Below, piece by piece: positions 18,177-28,087 of a stretch of 49,841 bases of DNA. How positions within the stretch are numbered: the stretch's first letter is position 1; each line of letters begins with the position of its first letter. A program made the translations under genes and the position numbers. The DNA is taken from assembly GCA_001602845.1 (NCBI GenBank), contig LUZE01000161.1:1-49841 (forward strand), read 5' to 3'. The notes beneath the pieces are model-generated. The model worked only from the letters and a program-made list of their open reading frames with translations, searched no databases and was not told the origin of the DNA. This DNA is from Bacteroidales bacterium Bact_13. Its GTDB lineage: Bacteria; Bacteroidota; Bacteroidia; Bacteroidales; UBA932.

Positions 18177-18998
18177 ATGACAAAATGTCACCTCTTCCTC
18201 CTGGCAGCGCTGGCGCTGCTGTCGGTCTCCTGCAAGTCCGGCGGGCAGGGCACGTCCCTGTCTGACTACGGTTCCCGCTCCGCGGCCACGCGGACCGCGC
18301 AATTTGAGCAATATGTCCTGGAATTGCGGGAGATGCCCCTTCCGGACGCCATGCGCCGGCAGGACAGCCTGCTGCGGACGGCGGAGCAGGACAGCGCCGA
18401 GTGGGCGCGCCTGACCGAACTGGAGGCCAAGTACCTGATCGACCCGAACAGCCCGTTCCGGAACGAAGAGCTCTATATCCCCGTGGTCCGGCACCTGCTG
18501 TCGGCACCCTATTCCACCGAGTCGCAGCGCACCTATGCCGAATATATCCTGCCGCGGCTGCTGCTCAACCGGCCCGGAGAGCGGGCCGCCGATTTCGGGT
18601 TCATCACCCCGAAAGGCCGCCGCAGCAGCCTGTATGAGGTGCTCGAGGCACGGCATCCGCAGCAGACCATCCTATTCTTCAGCAATCCGGGCTGTCCCAA
18701 CTGCAAGGAGATCACCGAATCGCTGGAGGCCCAGGCCGAGGTGCAGGCGCGCATCGCCGCGGGCGAGCTCCTGGTGGTCAACATCTATCCCGATGAGGAC
18801 GTCGAGGCCTGGCTGGACTATCTGCCCAACTATCCGGACAGCTGGGTCTGCGGACAGGATGCCGACCAGCTGCTCAACAGCAACACGGTCTACTGGCTGC
18901 GTGCCATTCCGTCACTCTACCTGCTCGACGCGGAGGGACGCATCGTGCTCAAGGATGCCACGCTCGAAGACATCTTAAAATATAGCGTACAGCGCTGA
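18177..18998 (+). CDS. DUF5106 thioredoxin-fold lipoprotein
   Basis: A 273-residue lipoprotein: MTKCHLFLLAALALLSVSCK has a lipobox ending in Cys near residue 19. The N-terminal half resembles DUF5106, common in Bacteroidota. The C-terminal half is a thioredoxin-like domain with FSNPGCPNCKEITESL (a CxxC redox pair) and a later cis-Pro region (RAIPSLYLLDAEGRI). It is probably a thiol-disulfide oxidoreductase in the periplasm or anchored to a membrane. The ATG at 18177 was preferred over 18123 because it gives a clean lipoprotein signal. Its last 24 bases overlap the end of the convergent ispE. Confidence 0.82.
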   Translation: MTKCHLFLLAALALLSVSCKSGGQGTSLSDYGSRSAATRTAQFEQYVLELREMPLPDAMRRQDSLLRTAEQDSAEWARLTELEAKYLIDPNSPFRNEELYIPVVRHLLSAPYSTESQRTYAEYILPRLLLNRPGERAADFGFITPKGRRSSLYEVLEARHPQQTILFFSNPGCPNCKEITESLEAQAEVQARIAAGELLVVNIYPDEDVEAWLDYLPNYPDSWVCGQDADQLLNSNTVYWLRAIPSLYLLDAEGRIVLKDATLEDILKYSVQR

Positions 18999-19715
18999 GC
19001 CGCTGCCCGACATCGCGGCATAGAGGGCCCCTTCGTCATAGAGGGCCTGCTTCGCTGCGGCCAGTTCCGGGTGGCGGGCGAAGACCGACTCCTCGAAATC
19101 GTTGACCAGAAGGTCCTTCCACTCCTCGACCGGCCGCCGCACGACCGACTCGATGCGCAGTTGCGGCACGCGGGGCGTGATGCCGGCATAGGCCTCGCGG
19201 GTCGAGACAAAGACCTCCTGGGGATAGAGGCGCAGCGTGCGGCCTTCCAGCGAGAAAGCCAGCGGCGCGAGGATCTCGCCGCGGCCGCGCGCCATCATCG
19301 GGCGGTTGTAGATGAAAAAGGCGCAGTCGCTGCCCAGCTGGGCGGCCAGCGCGGCCAGCGCCTCTTTCGGCAGGTTCAGGCCGAAAAGGGCGTTGAGACC
19401 CGCCAGCGTGAAGGCGGCGTCGGACGACCCGCCGCCCAGGCCCGCACCCATCGGAATCTTCTTGTAGAGGTGGATCTCCACGGGCGGGATCCCGAAATGC
19501 CCGTTCATCAGCCGCCAGGCCTTCTCGCACAGGTTCTCGCCCGCGATGTCGGCGTTGTACACGTGCATCCGGAACGAATCGGCCGGAACCAGCTCCAGGA
19601 TGTCGCAGCATTCCGGGACGGGATAAAAGAGGGTTTCGATGTCGTGGTAGCCGTCGGAACGTTTCCGCAGGACATTCAGGCCCAGGTTGATTTTCGCGTT
19701 GGGATAGAGGATCAT
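18975..19715 (-). CDS. ispE: 4-(cytidine 5'-diphospho)-2-C-methyl-D-erythritol kinase
   Basis: A 246-residue GHMP kinase of the MEP isoprenoid pathway. It starts MILYPNAKINLGLNVLRKR, has the ATP-binding PMGAGLGGGSSDAAF near residue 95 and ends with AAMSGSGSALYAIF. It phosphorylates CDP-methylerythritol at the 2-hydroxyl. The start at 19715 fits the family; an ATG six codons upstream adds residues not typical of it. It is divergent from the ThiL-like gene and overlaps the DUF5106 gene tail to tail by 24 bp. Confidence 0.96.
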   Translation of the reverse strand: MILYPNAKINLGLNVLRKRSDGYHDIETLFYPVPECCDILELVPADSFRMHVYNADIAGENLCEKAWRLMNGHFGIPPVEIHLYKKIPMGAGLGGGSSDAAFTLAGLNALFGLNLPKEALAALAAQLGSDCAFFIYNRPMMARGRGEILAPLAFSLEGRTLRLYPQEVFVSTREAYAGITPRVPQLRIESVVRRPVEEWKDLLVNDFEESVFARHPELAAAKQALYDEGALYAAMSGSGSALYAIF

Positions 19716-19756
19716 GGCTGAACGATTACGCAACTACGAAGTTAGCGGTTTTTCCG

Positions 19757-19764
19757 TATCTTTG
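19757..19764 (+). promoter_or_regulatory. -7 box for the ThiL-like operon
   Basis: TATCTTTG lies 17 bases before the ATG at 19782. No TTTG is found at -33. Confidence 0.5.
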
Positions 19765-19781
19765 TAAATCAATCTTACGAC

Positions 19782-20765
19782 ATGCGCACAGAAATCTCTT
19801 CCATCGGCAAGCAGGCCGTCCTGCAGCGGCTCTTTGAAAACAGCGGTTTCACCAACGGGCAGCCCGTCCGGCTGAAACAGAAAGGCGAGTGTTGCACCGC
19901 CCAGAAACTGATGCTGGAGGGGTGCGACTTCGATCTGGTCTATACGCCGCTCAAGCATCTGGGATACAAGGCCGTGCTGAATGTCCTGGGAGAGCTGTAC
20001 GCGACGCTGCACCAGCCCGCTTCGTTGTCGGTCGTGCTGGGCCTTTCGAAGCGCTTCTGCTTCGAAGATGTGGCAGATCTGTGGGAAGGCATGCTGGCCG
20101 CCTGCCGCGAGCATGGCGTGAGCCAGCTGTCGCTCGACCTCAACCCCTCGGTCAACGGCCTGGCCATCGCCCTGGCCGCCTGCGGCGTGCAGAAGAAGGG
20201 CGTCATCGACAAGGTGCCGCGCACGAAGAACATGGACCTCATCTGCCTGAGCGGGCATGTCGGCGCCGCATACATGGGCCTGCACGTGCTCGAACGCGAG
20301 AAGGTCGCCTTCACCAGTTCCGGCGAACAGCCCGACCTGTCCAAGTACAAGGCCGTGCTGGGCAGCTACCTCAGCCCTGAAATCAAGCCGGGAATCATCG
20401 ACCGGTTCGTCGAGGCGGATGTCCTGCCGTCGAACGGCTATTTCCTGACGCGCGGACTGGGCGAAGCCATCCTGCGCCTCTCCCGCGACACGGGGCTGGG
20501 CGCGAAAATCTATCTCGAAAAGATTCCGATCTCCTCGCAGACGTTTGCGATGGCCGAAGAGATCGACATGGACGCCGTGACGGCGGCGATGAACGGCGGC
20601 GACGACTACAAGTTCATCTTTACCGTGCCCCTGGGCAAGCACGACGTCATCCGCAAGGATTTCCAGGATTTCGAAGTCATCGGCCACATGGCGCGCCCTG
20701 ACGTGGGCGCCGTCCTCGTCACGCCCGAAGGAGCCGAACTCCCCATCCACGCCCAGGGCTTCTGA
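19782..20765 (+). CDS. ThiL homologue (AIR synthase-like) lacking metal-binding aspartates
   Basis: A 327-residue protein collinear with Bacteroidota thiamine-monophosphate kinase (ThiL): RTEISSIG, EGCDFDLVYTPLKHLGYKA, LGLSKRF, LICLSGHVGAAYMGL, GGDDYKFIFTVP and IGHMARP align in order. The Mg-ATP aspartates of ThiL are lost. The GDDAAV motif reads GECCTA, the SD before YAM reads GE, GGDT reads LDLN and SDG reads TRG. The fold is kept but kinase activity is doubtful, so it may be a regulatory or repurposed paralogue. It is followed after 15 bases by gtrA and is probably co-transcribed with the three envelope-sugar genes. Family assignment is good; function is open. Confidence 0.72.
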   Translation: MRTEISSIGKQAVLQRLFENSGFTNGQPVRLKQKGECCTAQKLMLEGCDFDLVYTPLKHLGYKAVLNVLGELYATLHQPASLSVVLGLSKRFCFEDVADLWEGMLAACREHGVSQLSLDLNPSVNGLAIALAACGVQKKGVIDKVPRTKNMDLICLSGHVGAAYMGLHVLEREKVAFTSSGEQPDLSKYKAVLGSYLSPEIKPGIIDRFVEADVLPSNGYFLTRGLGEAILRLSRDTGLGAKIYLEKIPISSQTFAMAEEIDMDAVTAAMNGGDDYKFIFTVPLGKHDVIRKDFQDFEVIGHMARPDVGAVLVTPEGAELPIHAQGF

Positions 20766-20780
20766 TCCGCGACGCCGCGC

Positions 20781-21200
20781 ATGAACAAGCTTCTCCAGCA
20801 CCTCGTCAAAGGCAAGGCTGAAACCACCGGGCTTCAGCTGTTCCGGTATTTCTTCGTCGGCGGAGGCGCTTTCATCGCGGACTACCTGACCCTCTGGTTC
20901 CTCACGGACATCTGCGGGCTACACTACCTGCTCTCCGCGGCCATCGCCTTCCTGGTGGGCCTGACCTGCAACTATCTGCTCAGCACGGCCTGGGTATTCG
21001 ACCACAACCGGCTGAAGAACCGCTGGGCCGAATTCGCGGTGTTCGCCATCATCGGCGTGGCCGGCCTCGGGCTCAACGAATTGATCATGTACATCGGCTG
21101 CGACCTCCTGCACCTGCACTATCTGGTGGCGAAGCTCATATCCACGGGCATCGTCTTCTTTTGGAACTTCTTCGCCCGCAAATTCATCCTGTTCAAATGA
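20781..21200 (+). CDS. GtrA family membrane protein
   Basis: A 139-residue protein with four membrane segments and the GtrA signatures: [18 protein letters not shown] at the start and [11 protein letters not shown] at the end. GtrA-type proteins are thought to move polyprenyl-phosphate-linked sugars across the inner membrane for surface glycosylation. Its stop codon overlaps the start of the FAD oxidoreductase (ATGA), and a GT39-like glycosyltransferase follows, which supports a role in glycan transfer. Confidence 0.93.
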   Translation: MNKLLQHLVKGKAETTGLQLFRYFFVGGGAFIADYLTLWFLTDICGLHYLLSAAIAFLVGLTCNYLLSTAWVFDHNRLKNRWAEFAVFAIIGVAGLGLNELIMYIGCDLLHLHYLVAKLISTGIVFFWNFFARKFILFK

Positions 21201-22759
21201 AAAAAGCCGTCATCATCGGGGCCGGACCGGCGGGCCTGACCGCCGCCAGCGAGCTGCTGGACAAGACGGACATCCAGCCCGTGGTGCTGGAGGCGACCGC
21301 TGCCATCGGCGGCATCTCGCAGACCGTCGCTTACAAGGGAAACCGCATGGACATCGGCGGACACCGCTTCTTCTCGAAGGACCGGGAAGTGATGGACTGG
21401 TGGAAAAAGCGGATGCCCGTACAGGGTGCCCGCTCCAAAGACGACATCCTGCTGGGGCTCAACGACAAGCCGCTGGAGCCGGGCGGGCCGGATCCGGAAC
21501 GGGAAGACCGCGTCATCCTGCTGCGGCACCGGGTCAGCCGGATCTTCTTCCTGCGCAAATTCTTCGACTACCCCATCTCCCTGTCCCGGGGCACTTTCGC
21601 CAATATGGGGCTGGGCCGCACGCTCAAGGCCGGGTTCGGATATCTGGGTTCCGTCATCCACAAGCGCCCGGAAAACTCGCTGGAGGATTTCTATATCAAC
21701 CGGTTCGGGAAGCCGCTCTACAGCATGTTCTTCGAAGGCTATACCGAGAAGGTGTGGGGCGTCCATCCCTCGAAGCTCGGCGCCGACTGGGGAAGCCAGC
21801 GGGTCAAGGGCCTCTCGGTGACAGCCGTGCTCAAGGACATGCTGAACAAGGCTTTCCACAAAAAGGAAGCACAGGGCGACAAGGTGGAAACCTCGCTCAT
21901 CGAGCAGTTCATCTATCCGAAATACGGTCCGGGGCAGCTGTGGGAGCTGGTGGCGGACGAGATTGCCGGAAAGGGCGGGGAGGTGCGCCGGGAGGCGGAA
22001 GTCATCGACGTCCATGTCGCAGACGGGCGCGTGGATTCCGTGGGATTCCGCCGGAGCGACGGCACGGTGGGCCGCGAGCCGTGCGACTGGCTGCTTTCCA
22101 CCATGCCCGTCAAGGACCTGGTGGCGGCCCTTTCGGGCATCGACGTGCCCGAAGATGTGGCCCGCATCGCGCGGGAACTGCCCTACCGCGACTTCATCAC
22201 CGTCGGACTCTGCGTCAAGAAGCTGAAAATCAAGAACCAGACGCCCATCAAGACTTTCGGCGGACGGGTTCCCGACACCTGGATCTACGTGCAGGAACGC
22301 GACGTGAAGGTCGGCCGGCTGCAGATTTTCAACAACTGGTCGCCCTATCTGGTGAAGGACTATGAAAACACGCTGTGGATCGGGCTGGAGTATTTCTGCG
22401 CGGAAGGCGACGAACTCTGGAAGATGTCCGACAAAGACTTCATCCGCATGGCCGTCGACGAGCTGGTGAAGATCGACGTGGTCGAACGCGAAGACGTGCT
22501 CGATGCGTGCCGCGTCAAGATCAAGAAGGCTTACCCGGCCTACTTCGGCAGCTACCGGGAACTCGACAAGGTAAAGGCGTTCCTCGACGGCATCGAAAAC
22601 CTCTACTGTCTGGGACGCAATGGCCAGCACCGGTACAACAATATGGACCACTCGATGCTGACGGCCATGGAGGCGGTGCGCAACATCCGCGACCACGTGA
22701 CCGGCAAAGAAAACGTCTGGAATGTAAATACGGAGAAATCGTACCATGAAAGTAAATGA
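21197..22759 (+). CDS. FAD/NAD(P)-dependent oxidoreductase (UDP-galactopyranose mutase/amine-oxidase-like)
   Basis: A 520-residue flavoprotein starting [20 protein letters not shown], a classic Rossmann GxGxxG for FAD, followed by [20 protein letters not shown]. The C-terminal [19 protein letters not shown] is typical of this family, which is related to UDP-galactopyranose mutase and protoporphyrinogen oxidase. The substrate is unknown; the setting between GtrA and a glycosyltransferase suggests modification of a lipid-linked or nucleotide sugar. The start overlaps the gtrA stop by four bases and the 3' end overlaps the next gene by 14 bases, so the three are tightly coupled. Confidence 0.85.
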   Translation: MKKAVIIGAGPAGLTAASELLDKTDIQPVVLEATAAIGGISQTVAYKGNRMDIGGHRFFSKDREVMDWWKKRMPVQGARSKDDILLGLNDKPLEPGGPDPEREDRVILLRHRVSRIFFLRKFFDYPISLSRGTFANMGLGRTLKAGFGYLGSVIHKRPENSLEDFYINRFGKPLYSMFFEGYTEKVWGVHPSKLGADWGSQRVKGLSVTAVLKDMLNKAFHKKEAQGDKVETSLIEQFIYPKYGPGQLWELVADEIAGKGGEVRREAEVIDVHVADGRVDSVGFRRSDGTVGREPCDWLLSTMPVKDLVAALSGIDVPEDVARIARELPYRDFITVGLCVKKLKIKNQTPIKTFGGRVPDTWIYVQERDVKVGRLQIFNNWSPYLVKDYENTLWIGLEYFCAEGDELWKMSDKDFIRMAVDELVKIDVVEREDVLDACRVKIKKAYPAYFGSYRELDKVKAFLDGIENLYCLGRNGQHRYNNMDHSMLTAMEAVRNIRDHVTGKENVWNVNTEKSYHESK

Positions 22760-24386
22760 AAAGACGCTCCGGTGGCTGTTTCTGGCGATCATCACGGTGA
22801 GTTTCATCGTGAACTACGCCGCCATCTTCGACAAGAAGCTGGATGTGAACGGAGACAACTACATGTATTACCTGCTCGCGCACAGCCTTTCCACCGGGCA
22901 GGGCTATGTCTCCGACATCGGCCCGGAGCCGGCTCCGCATACGCACTTTCCGCCGGGATACCCGGTTTTCCTGTCGCTGTTCCTGCGGATCTTCCCGAAC
23001 AATATCGTGGCCCTGAAGCTGCTCAACGGGCTCCTGTTCCTGGCTTCGCTGTTCCTCCTTTTCCGGATCGTCCGGAAGACGACGGGGAAATATGGCCTCT
23101 GGTACGCCCTGGCCGCCTGTCTCCTGTGTACCTTCCAGGCCGACCTGCTGCGCTGGACGACCATCCTGATGAGCGAGATGCTCTACATGACCATCTCCTT
23201 CGGCATCATCGCCCTGTGCCTGGACCTCGACCTTGACGCCGTGCGCCGCAAGGACCGCTGGCACATCGTGCGGCTGGCGGGCATCTGCCTGCTGGTCGTC
23301 TGTGCCTATTTCGTCCGGACCATGGGCATCTCCGTCATCCTGGCCGTCACGCTGGCGTTCCTGGTCCTGGCTATAAAAGGGCTGGCCCGCAGGAAGACGG
23401 AAGGGCGCCGCTGGCTGATGCCGCTGCTGGCCGCGAGCCTCGTACTGGCTTCGTTCTTCATTGCGAAGGGATGCTGGGACCATCGCAACCAGCGCGTGTC
23501 GCCCGGCTACCAGAGCGATTACCGGGCCTTCTTCACCCCGCCCGCCGAGGACGACGGAAACCCGGTCAGCGCGAAGGATTTCTGGGTGTCGCGCATCGCC
23601 AATAATTCGATCTTCTTTATTGGGTACTACATTCCTTATTCCGTGCTTAATCCGGAGAAATCCCTGCTGTCCCCGACCTCGGCATCGAAAGACGATTTGA
23701 GCTGGGTGCTGGGAATCCTGGTCATCGCGCTGATGGTGGTGGGGTTCCTGTCGATGGAGGGATTGCAATGGCTGCTCCTGGGCTATGTCCTGATCACTTT
23801 CGGCGTACTGGTGCTCTACCCGACCGGCTACACGAACACCCGGTATTTCGTCCCGCTGATCCCGCTGATGACCGCGGCCTTCGTCGTGGGCGCCGGCCAG
23901 GTCGTGGGCTGGCTCGCACGAAAACTGTTCCACCGCGACCTGCCCTGGCTTTCCCCGCTCGTGGCGATGCTCCTGCTGTTGCCGCTGCTGCCCGTCTATT
24001 ACCAGTCCCAGGCATTGTACCGGAAGACCGCTGGCATTAAGTCCTACGCAGCCGTGCCCCAGATGGCACCGTTCCAGGCTTACATCGACGCCTGCGAGGC
24101 CTGCCGCAACTTCCCGCAGGACCGTCTCACCGCGGTCCTGAAGCCGGAACTTTTCTATGTCCACTCCGGTTTTCACCATTCCGTGGCCATTCCGCGCGAC
24201 GGCACGCCGGAAGAAGCGCTTTCTTTCCTGGAAAACAATAAGGTGGATGTCGTCATCGTGGACACCTGGTTCCCGTCGGCCTACCGGATCATCCTGCCGA
24301 CCGTCGAACGGTATCCCGAGCGGTTCTCCCTCCTGGGCTCGACGGGAGACCGGGCCAAACCGACGCTGATCCTGGGATTCCGGTAA
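22746..24386 (+). CDS. GT39/ArnT-like membrane glycosyltransferase
   Basis: A 546-residue polytopic membrane protein. After the first membrane segment comes [20 protein letters not shown], where the aspartate in the first periplasmic loop fits the catalytic site of GT-C enzymes, then [15 protein letters not shown]. About ten further membrane segments and a C-terminal soluble domain follow. Such enzymes transfer a sugar from a polyprenyl phosphate donor to lipid or protein outside the cytoplasm. With GtrA and the FAD enzyme upstream it forms a small glycan-modification operon. A strong terminator follows 13 bases after the stop. Confidence 0.82.
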   Translation: MKVNEKTLRWLFLAIITVSFIVNYAAIFDKKLDVNGDNYMYYLLAHSLSTGQGYVSDIGPEPAPHTHFPPGYPVFLSLFLRIFPNNIVALKLLNGLLFLASLFLLFRIVRKTTGKYGLWYALAACLLCTFQADLLRWTTILMSEMLYMTISFGIIALCLDLDLDAVRRKDRWHIVRLAGICLLVVCAYFVRTMGISVILAVTLAFLVLAIKGLARRKTEGRRWLMPLLAASLVLASFFIAKGCWDHRNQRVSPGYQSDYRAFFTPPAEDDGNPVSAKDFWVSRIANNSIFFIGYYIPYSVLNPEKSLLSPTSASKDDLSWVLGILVIALMVVGFLSMEGLQWLLLGYVLITFGVLVLYPTGYTNTRYFVPLIPLMTAAFVVGAGQVVGWLARKLFHRDLPWLSPLVAMLLLLPLLPVYYQSQALYRKTAGIKSYAAVPQMAPFQAYIDACEACRNFPQDRLTAVLKPELFYVHSGFHHSVAIPRDGTPEEALSFLENNKVDVVIVDTWFPSAYRIILPTVERYPERFSLLGSTGDRAKPTLILGFR

Positions 24387-24398
24387 CCGGATGAAAGA

Positions 24399-24438
24399 AA
24401 AAAGGGCCGCCACCTTCTCCCGAGTGACCGCCCTTTTT
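24399..24438. terminator. Bidirectional intrinsic terminator
   Basis: Perfect 9-bp arms AAAAAGGGC (24399-24407) and GCCCTTTTT (24430-24438), with further pairing inside, give a GC stem with a U-run on either strand. It ends the GT39 operon, and could end the suf operon from the other side, about 130 bases past sufD. Confidence 0.85.
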
Positions 24439-24564
24439 AATTAATATACTAAAACCTAAACCACCTGTAAGATGCAACCGGAGGCGCAAATGTTGCGTCC
24501 CAAAACGGGATTTTCCACCTTTTGACAACAAATGCCTCTTTTTGACAATTTTAGTGCGCCTGAA
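24439..24564. other. Intergenic region between converging operons
   Basis: AT-rich spacer containing two near-repeats of TTTTTGACAA (about 24516 and 24538). No gene or clear regulatory site is visible. Confidence 0.4.
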
Positions 24565-25263
24565 CTAGCGCATCCTGCGCATTCTTTCCTCAACGAGCGC
24601 CGCCATCTTTTCGCGCAAGTCGGGCGCGGAGATCTTTTCGAGGACCTCGCCGACAAACGCCAGCTGCTGGAGCAGCCGGGCCTCTTCCTGCGGGATGCCG
24701 CGTGTCCGCATATAGAAGAGTTCGTCTTCATTGAGACGGCCGACTGTAGCGCCGTGGCTGCATTTCACGTCGTCGGCGTAGATTTCCAGCTGGGGCTTGG
24801 TGAAAGCACGGGCCGCTTCGCTGGCCAGCAGGTTGTGGTTGGCCTGGTAGGCCTCGGTCTTCTGCGCGTCGGGCACCACCTTGATCAGGCCATGGAAGCG
24901 CGTCACGGCATGGCCGCCGACCACGCTCTTGAACAACTGGTTGCTGCGACACTGCGGCACCTGGTGGGTCAGCAGGATGTCATAGTCCATCTCCTGGCCA
25001 CCGTCTGCCAGGCTGAGGCCGGCCAGGTCGCAGGAAGCCTCCCGGCCCTGGAGCGACACCTGCAGCCGGTTGCGGACCCCTTCTCCGCCGAGCGTCAGGA
25101 AGACCATCTTCAGGGAAGCGCCTTCGGCGAGCGAGAGCTCGAAGTCCGTCTCACAGTTGTCAGCACCGGCTCCGTCCTGCAGCACGAGATACTCGGCTGC
25201 AGCACCGGCTTCCAGCGCGATCCGCACACGGCCTTCGGGGTTGTTGATGATTTGCTGCTCCAT
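24565..25263 (-). CDS. sufD: SufD family Fe-S assembly scaffold protein (short form)
   Basis: A 232-residue SufB/SufD-family protein. The beta-helix core is present: LAGLSLADGGQEMDYDILLTH, KSVVGGHAVTRFHGLIKV, then TKPQLEIYADDVKCSHGATV and the C-terminal ELFYMRTRGIPQEEARLL. Typical SufD is about 400-450 residues; here the N-terminal helical domain is missing, so only the core partners SufB. It pairs with SufB and SufC in the scaffold that builds Fe-S clusters in the cytoplasm. It starts four bases after sufC. No cysteine desulfurase (sufS) follows, which is unusual because sufS often closes this operon. Confidence 0.92.
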   Translation of the reverse strand: MEQQIINNPEGRVRIALEAGAAAEYLVLQDGAGADNCETDFELSLAEGASLKMVFLTLGGEGVRNRLQVSLQGREASCDLAGLSLADGGQEMDYDILLTHQVPQCRSNQLFKSVVGGHAVTRFHGLIKVVPDAQKTEAYQANHNLLASEAARAFTKPQLEIYADDVKCSHGATVGRLNEDELFYMRTRGIPQEEARLLQQLAFVGEVLEKISAPDLREKMAALVEERMRRMR

Positions 25264-25267
25264 GCGC

Positions 25268-26026
25268 CTATTCGCTTTCCTGGATGAGCCAGTCGTAGCC
25301 TTTCTTTTCGATTTCGAGCGCCAGTTCCTTGCCGGCGGTCTTGATGATGCGGCCCTTGTACAGGACGTGGATCACGTCGGGCACGATGTAGTCGAGGAGC
25401 CGCTGATAGTGGGTGATGACGATGAAGGCGTTGTCGGCATGCCGGAGCTTGTTGACGCCGGAAGCCACGATGCGCAGCGCGTCCACGTCGAGGCCCGAGT
25501 CGGTCTCGTCGAGGATGGCCAGGCGCGGTTCGAGCATCGCCATCTGGAAGATCTCGTTGCGCTTCTTTTCGCCGCCCGAGAAGCCCACGTTCACGCCGCG
25601 GCCCGAGAAGCTGCTGTCCATTTCGACATAGGCCATCTTCTCGCGCATCATCTTCAGGAACTGGGCTGCGCTGAGCGGCTCGAGCCCGCGCTGCTTGCGC
25701 TGCTCGGCGACGGCCGCCTTCATGAAATTGACGTTGCTTACGCCGGGAATCTCGACCGGGTACTGGAATCCCAGGAAAATGCCGGCCCAGGAGCGTTCCT
25801 CGGGATTCATGGCGAGCAAGTCGCGCCCGTCGTAGGTGACGGAACCTTCCGTGACGGTGAAGGTGTCGCGGCCGGCCAGGACGGCCGAAAGCGTACTCTT
25901 GCCGGATCCGTTGGGCCCCATGATGGCATGGACCTCGCCGGGCTTGATTTCCAGGTTGACGCCGCGGAGAATCTCCTTCTCGCCGACCGAAGCGTGCAGG
26001 TTTTCTATCTTGAGCAGGGTGTTCAT
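25268..26026 (-). CDS. sufC: Fe-S cluster assembly ATPase SufC
   Basis: A 252-residue ABC-type ATPase with Walker A GPNGSGKST near residue 38, the ABC signature FSGGEKKRNE and Walker B LAILDETDSGLD. The SufC-type D-loop aspartates are present. It drives conformational change in the SufBCD scaffold. The ATG overlaps the stop codon of the upstream pnuC by one base (TGATG), so translation is probably coupled to the transporter gene. Confidence 0.97.
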   Translation of the reverse strand: MNTLLKIENLHASVGEKEILRGVNLEIKPGEVHAIMGPNGSGKSTLSAVLAGRDTFTVTEGSVTYDGRDLLAMNPEERSWAGIFLGFQYPVEIPGVSNVNFMKAAVAEQRKQRGLEPLSAAQFLKMMREKMAYVEMDSSFSGRGVNVGFSGGEKKRNEIFQMAMLEPRLAILDETDSGLDVDALRIVASGVNKLRHADNAFIVITHYQRLLDYIVPDVIHVLYKGRIIKTAGKELALEIEKKGYDWLIQESE

Positions 26027-26616
26027 CAGGCTTTCCTCCTATACATCTTCTCCCAGTTGACCAGGGAGATGATGCCGTTGACCAGGTAAAGGGCACTCAC
26101 GATCGGCATGAAAAGGTTGCCGACCGAAATGTGCAGGATGAGTTGGGTGATATTGACAATGATCCAGGCCACCCAGCAGTCCCATTTCTTCATGGCACTC
26201 AGGAACTGGGCGACGAGGATGAGGATCGTGACGCAGGAATCGAGATACGGGTGCGGGTCGGCCGGGAACAGGCGTTGCAGCAGCCAGCCCCAGAGCGCCG
26301 CCACCACCAGCACGATCGCGATGGTAAGGACGCGTTCCACCCAGGTGAGCATCGACACCTTCAGCTCGCCCTCCTTCTCGGAGCTCGCCTCGCCCTCCTT
26401 GGGATGGGTCCAGCGGTAGTGGCCGAGGATGTTGATGCCCAGCGACACGGGCTGCAGCAGCAACGAGGCAACCAGGTTCTTCTGCAGGAACAGGAAGAAG
26501 AGCGCGAAGGTGTAGAGATACCCCACCCAGAAGTTGTACTTGCTTCCCCGGCCTGCGAGAAAGACGCAGGTCAGGCCCAGCAGCGAGCTCACCAGATCAA
26601 GCCAGTTGAACGTCAT
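26026..26616 (-). CDS. pnuC: PnuC family vitamin/nucleoside transporter embedded in suf operon
   Basis: A 196-residue membrane protein with seven predicted segments and PnuC features: [39 protein letters not shown], and the second-half repeat [17 protein letters not shown]. PnuC proteins move nicotinamide riboside or a related vitamin by facilitated diffusion. It lies between sufB and sufC, overlapping sufB by four bases and sufC by one, so it is translated as part of the suf message. A second, different pnuC is at 37364. The substrate may not be nicotinamide riboside; some family members carry thiamine or riboflavin. Confidence 0.82.
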   Translation of the reverse strand: MTFNWLDLVSSLLGLTCVFLAGRGSKYNFWVGYLYTFALFFLFLQKNLVASLLLQPVSLGINILGHYRWTHPKEGEASSEKEGELKVSMLTWVERVLTIAIVLVVAALWGWLLQRLFPADPHPYLDSCVTILILVAQFLSAMKKWDCWVAWIIVNITQLILHISVGNLFMPIVSALYLVNGIISLVNWEKMYRRKA

Positions 26617-28079
26617 CCGATGCTCCCCTCCAGGGAGACCTGCAGCAGTTTCTGTGCTTCGACGGCAAATTCCATCGGCAGCTTGTTGAGGACTTCACGG
26701 GCATAGCCGCCTACGATCAGGCCGACGGCCTCCTCTTCGGTGATGCCGCGTTGGCGGCAGTAGAAGAGCTGGTCTTCGCTGATCTTCGACGTAGTGGCTT
26801 CATGTTCCACGACAGCATCCGGGTTGGCCGACTCGATGACCGGGAAGGTATGCGCGCCGCACTTGTCGCCCAGAAGCAGGGAGTCGCACTGTGAATGGTT
26901 GCGGGCACCCTCGGCGCCGGGAAGGACTTTCACCAGGCCGCGGTAGCTGTTCTGGCTGCGGCCGGCCGAGATACCCTTGCTCACGATGCGGCTGGTCGTG
27001 TTCCGGCCGATGTGGATCATCTTCGTACCGGTGTCGGCCTGCTGGAAATGGTTGGTGACGGCTACGCTGTAGAACTCGGACACGGAATTGTCGCCCTTGA
27101 GGATGGTGCTCGGGTATTTCCACGTAATCGCGGAGCCGGTCTCGACCTGGGTCCAGAAGAGCTTGCTGCCACTGCCCTTGCAGATGCCTCGCTTGGTGAC
27201 GAAATTGTAGATGCCGCCACGGCCCTGCGCGTCGCCGGGATACCAGTTCTGCACGGTGGAATATTTGACTTCGGCGTCCTTCTCGACGACGATCTCGACG
27301 ACGGCCGCATGAAGTTGCGCCTCGTCGCGCATCGGGGCGGTGCAGCCTTCCAGATAGCTCACGTAGGCGCCCTCGTCGGCCACGATGAGGGTGCGCTCGA
27401 ACTGGCCGGTGCCGCGGGCGTTGATCCGGAAGTAGCTCGACAGCTCCATCGGGCAGCGCACGCCTTTAGGAATATAGCAGAACGATCCGTCGCTGAAGAC
27501 GGCGCTGTTCAGGGCGCTGTAGAAGTTGTCGCCGATGGGGACGACCGTCGCGAGGTATTTCCGCACGAGTTCGGGGTAGTTCCTGACGGCTTCGGAGAAC
27601 GAGCAGAAGATGATGCCTTTTTCGGCGAGCGTCTCGCTGAAGGTGGTCTTCACCGACACGCTGTCGAACACGGCGTCAACGGCCGCGTTACCCTGTCCGG
27701 AGGCCAGGCCGGCCAGGACGTCCCGTTCGTTGAGGGGGATGCCGAGTTTGTCGAAGGTTTTCTCGATTTCGGGGTCGATCTCGCGTTTACCGGATTTATG
27801 TCCGGCCTTTTTCGGAGCTGCGTAATAGACGATGTCCTGGAAGTCGATGGGCGGGATATCGAGGTGCGCCCAGGTGGGCAACGACATCTTCTGCCACTGC
27901 CGGAAGGCTTTCAGCCGGAATTCGAGCAGCCATTCGGGCTCTTCCTTCTTGCGGGAGATCAGCCGGATGATGTCTTCGTCGAGACCTTTCGGGATGAAGT
28001 CCTGCTCCACCACCGTCTCGAACCCGTGCTCATACTCGCCCGACGTTACCTCTTCTATGATTTTCTCGCTCTCTTTCAT
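26613..28079 (-). CDS. sufB: Fe-S cluster assembly protein SufB
   Basis: A 488-residue SufB of normal length: an N-terminal [19 protein letters not shown] segment, then [40 protein letters not shown], and the C-terminal [20 protein letters not shown] with [20 protein letters not shown]. It is the scaffold subunit on which Fe-S clusters form with SufC and SufD. It is the first gene of the operon. The -7 box at 28088-28095 lies only eight bases before the ATG, so the transcript may be nearly leaderless. Confidence 0.97.
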   Translation of the reverse strand: MKESEKIIEEVTSGEYEHGFETVVEQDFIPKGLDEDIIRLISRKKEEPEWLLEFRLKAFRQWQKMSLPTWAHLDIPPIDFQDIVYYAAPKKAGHKSGKREIDPEIEKTFDKLGIPLNERDVLAGLASGQGNAAVDAVFDSVSVKTTFSETLAEKGIIFCSFSEAVRNYPELVRKYLATVVPIGDNFYSALNSAVFSDGSFCYIPKGVRCPMELSSYFRINARGTGQFERTLIVADEGAYVSYLEGCTAPMRDEAQLHAAVVEIVVEKDAEVKYSTVQNWYPGDAQGRGGIYNFVTKRGICKGSGSKLFWTQVETGSAITWKYPSTILKGDNSVSEFYSVAVTNHFQQADTGTKMIHIGRNTTSRIVSKGISAGRSQNSYRGLVKVLPGAEGARNHSQCDSLLLGDKCGAHTFPVIESANPDAVVEHEATTSKISEDQLFYCRQRGITEEEAVGLIVGGYAREVLNKLPMEFAVEAQKLLQVSLEGSIG

Positions 28080-28087
28080 TGCCGCTG

